Assembly: GCA_963169655.1 (NCBI GenBank)
Contig: CAUJCM010000004.1
Location: 62,001-126,000, forward strand
Reading direction: 5' to 3'
DNA: 64,000 nt
DNA from: Patescibacteria group bacterium
Lineage (GTDB): Bacteria; Patescibacteriota; Gracilibacteria; UBA1369
Shown: positions 63,156 to 64,000 of the stretch, one piece after another
Layout of the letters: each line of letters begins with the position of its first letter
Position numbering within the stretch: the stretch's first letter is position 1
Notes under the pieces: model-generated
Told to the model about the DNA's origin: nothing
Database searches by the model: none
What the model saw: only the letters and a program-made list of their open reading frames with translations
Translations under genes and position numbers: made by a program

Positions 63156-63914
63156 ATGTATAGTAAATCTTCAACATCTTTAGCTTTTATTTCAATTCTA
63201 TCAATAATAATAGTTTTCTTTTTAGCAATTGATAATTTAAATAATAAGCCCATAAGAAAACCTTTTCCAACGTCTGGTTTTGATATTGGAGTAGAAGAAA
63301 GTGAAGAAACACAAAAAGAAGATTCATCTGGACAAGAAACTGATAATAATGTTATTGGATTTGAATTTTCTGGCAATCAAAAAATAGAAATAAAAGAAGC
63401 TAAAAATAACATAAAACTAGTTAAACTTGAACATCAAGAATTGCCTGCAAACACTATTATAAATAAAAATATTAATAGCGAGTTATTATATAAAGTTGGT
63501 TTTAGAGATTTTATTATTAAGCCAATACCTTTTAATAATAAATTATTTAATTATTTTAGATTGGATAGTCTTGAATATTTAAATATTCAAGAGAAGGAAG
63601 TTCATATTATAAGTAATTTAAAAAAGGAATTTATTTTAAATTTTTATGAATTTAATACTGATGAAAGTAGCCAAATTACAGAAGTATATGATTTTTTAAA
63701 GGCTAATATAAAAGATAATTTAAATGTGAGTGTAAATGAAACGAATCAATTTGGAATAGCATCATTTTTTATAAATTTTTCTGAAGGTAGTGATTATGCA
63801 TTTTTAGTTGTAAAAACACGAAGTAATGTGTATGCTTTGAGCTATCCAAAAGATAATAGTGACGGTATTTCTTATTATGAGTTAATCACTAAACTCTTTT
63901 TGGACCTAATTTAG
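63156..63914 (+). CDS. Hypothetical anchored protein inserted between nusG and rplK
   Basis: 252 residues. A single N-terminal membrane helix (about 8-25) is followed by an acidic Ser/Glu/Gln linker (about 45-65) and a mixed domain (about 70-252). No family recognised. It interrupts the usually tight nusG-rplK pair. It probably faces outward as a type II anchored protein. Confidence 0.75.
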   Translation: MYSKSSTSLAFISILSIIIVFFLAIDNLNNKPIRKPFPTSGFDIGVEESEETQKEDSSGQETDNNVIGFEFSGNQKIEIKEAKNNIKLVKLEHQELPANTIINKNINSELLYKVGFRDFIIKPIPFNNKLFNYFRLDSLEYLNIQEKEVHIISNLKKEFILNFYEFNTDESSQITEVYDFLKANIKDNLNVSVNETNQFGIASFFINFSEGSDYAFLVVKTRSNVYALSYPKDNSDGISYYELITKLFLDLI

Positions 63915-63966
63915 GCTAAGTAAGTGGCTTCTACATTTGCTAAGCAATTTATTAACTAATCTTATT

Positions 63967-64000
63967 ATGGCTAAAAAATTATTAACAATAATTAAATTAC
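63967..64000 (+). CDS. rplK: 50S ribosomal protein L11, first 11 codons (runs off window)
   Basis: ATG at 63967 begins MAKKLLTIIKL, matching the L11 N-terminus (MAKKVxxxIKLQ). Position after secE-nusG supports it. Confidence 0.8.
   Translation, partial: MAKKLLTIIKL

Noticed and set aside
1-64000. Recoded genetic code (TGA as Gly) as in Gracilibacteria
   Set aside because: Genes terminate properly with the standard code, including a TGA in an ATGA gene overlap at 61158-61161.

Overview
This AT-rich window (roughly 30% GC by eye) looks like the chromosome of a Patescibacteria (Candidate Phyla Radiation) bacterium using genetic code 11. Pointers are short intergenic gaps, few Shine-Dalgarno sequences, large hypothetical proteins without recognisable families, multi-unit type IV secretion pilin-like membrane proteins next to giant PKD-repeat proteins, SLH-domain surface proteins, and only core metabolic genes. 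TGA is used as a real stop, for example in the overlapping ATGA at 61158-61161, which argues against the recoded Gracilibacteria/Absconditabacteria. I cannot place it in a lineage more precisely.

Layout. 1-7150 (minus): a tsaE-dnaE-aspS run ending in the first 432 codons of a VirB4-like ATPase. 7225-19659: an SLH/M23 cell-wall hydrolase, tRNA-Arg(TCT), a PH-domain membrane protein, ruvB, a lipoprotein, clpC behind a CIRCE/promoter element, rsmE, rpsA, and a two-gene SGNH-hydrolase unit. 19767-26803: infB followed by a dTDP-sugar operon (FdtA-like cupin, rfbB, rfbD, rfbA) with an archaeal-type proS in its middle. 26845-32970: a segment bracketed by two similar GC-rich repeats. It holds three strikingly GC-rich genes (two lipoproteins and an outer-membrane-barrel-like protein) with strong Shine-Dalgarno sites, separated by AT-rich spacers, then a native-looking CsaB-type pyruvyl transferase. 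33027-36226 (minus): rnhB, rplS, an HTH regulator and tig.

36391-46317 (plus): a block of large unrecognised proteins. One overlaps a PPP-type phosphatase reading frame across an A10 tract, which suggests a -1 frameshift fusion. The block is followed by a secreted HExxH protease. 46578-52581: tRNA-His(GTG), rpmA, an EnvC-like M23 protein, a DUF1405-like membrane protein, nth, gpmI, a small GC-richer ORF and tRNA-Gln(TTG), whose 3' end plus terminator is duplicated nearby around a strongly foldable spacer. 52640-62222 (minus): pilin-like and PKD-repeat surface apparatus. 62350-64000: secE, nusG, an extra anchored protein and the start of rplK.

Functionally, much of the non-housekeeping content concerns the cell surface. 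It covers S-layer anchoring (SLH domains plus CsaB), surface sugars (rfb genes), wall hydrolases, and a pilus/secretion and PKD-adhesin system plausible for attachment to a host cell. All family assignments were made by eye without database searches.
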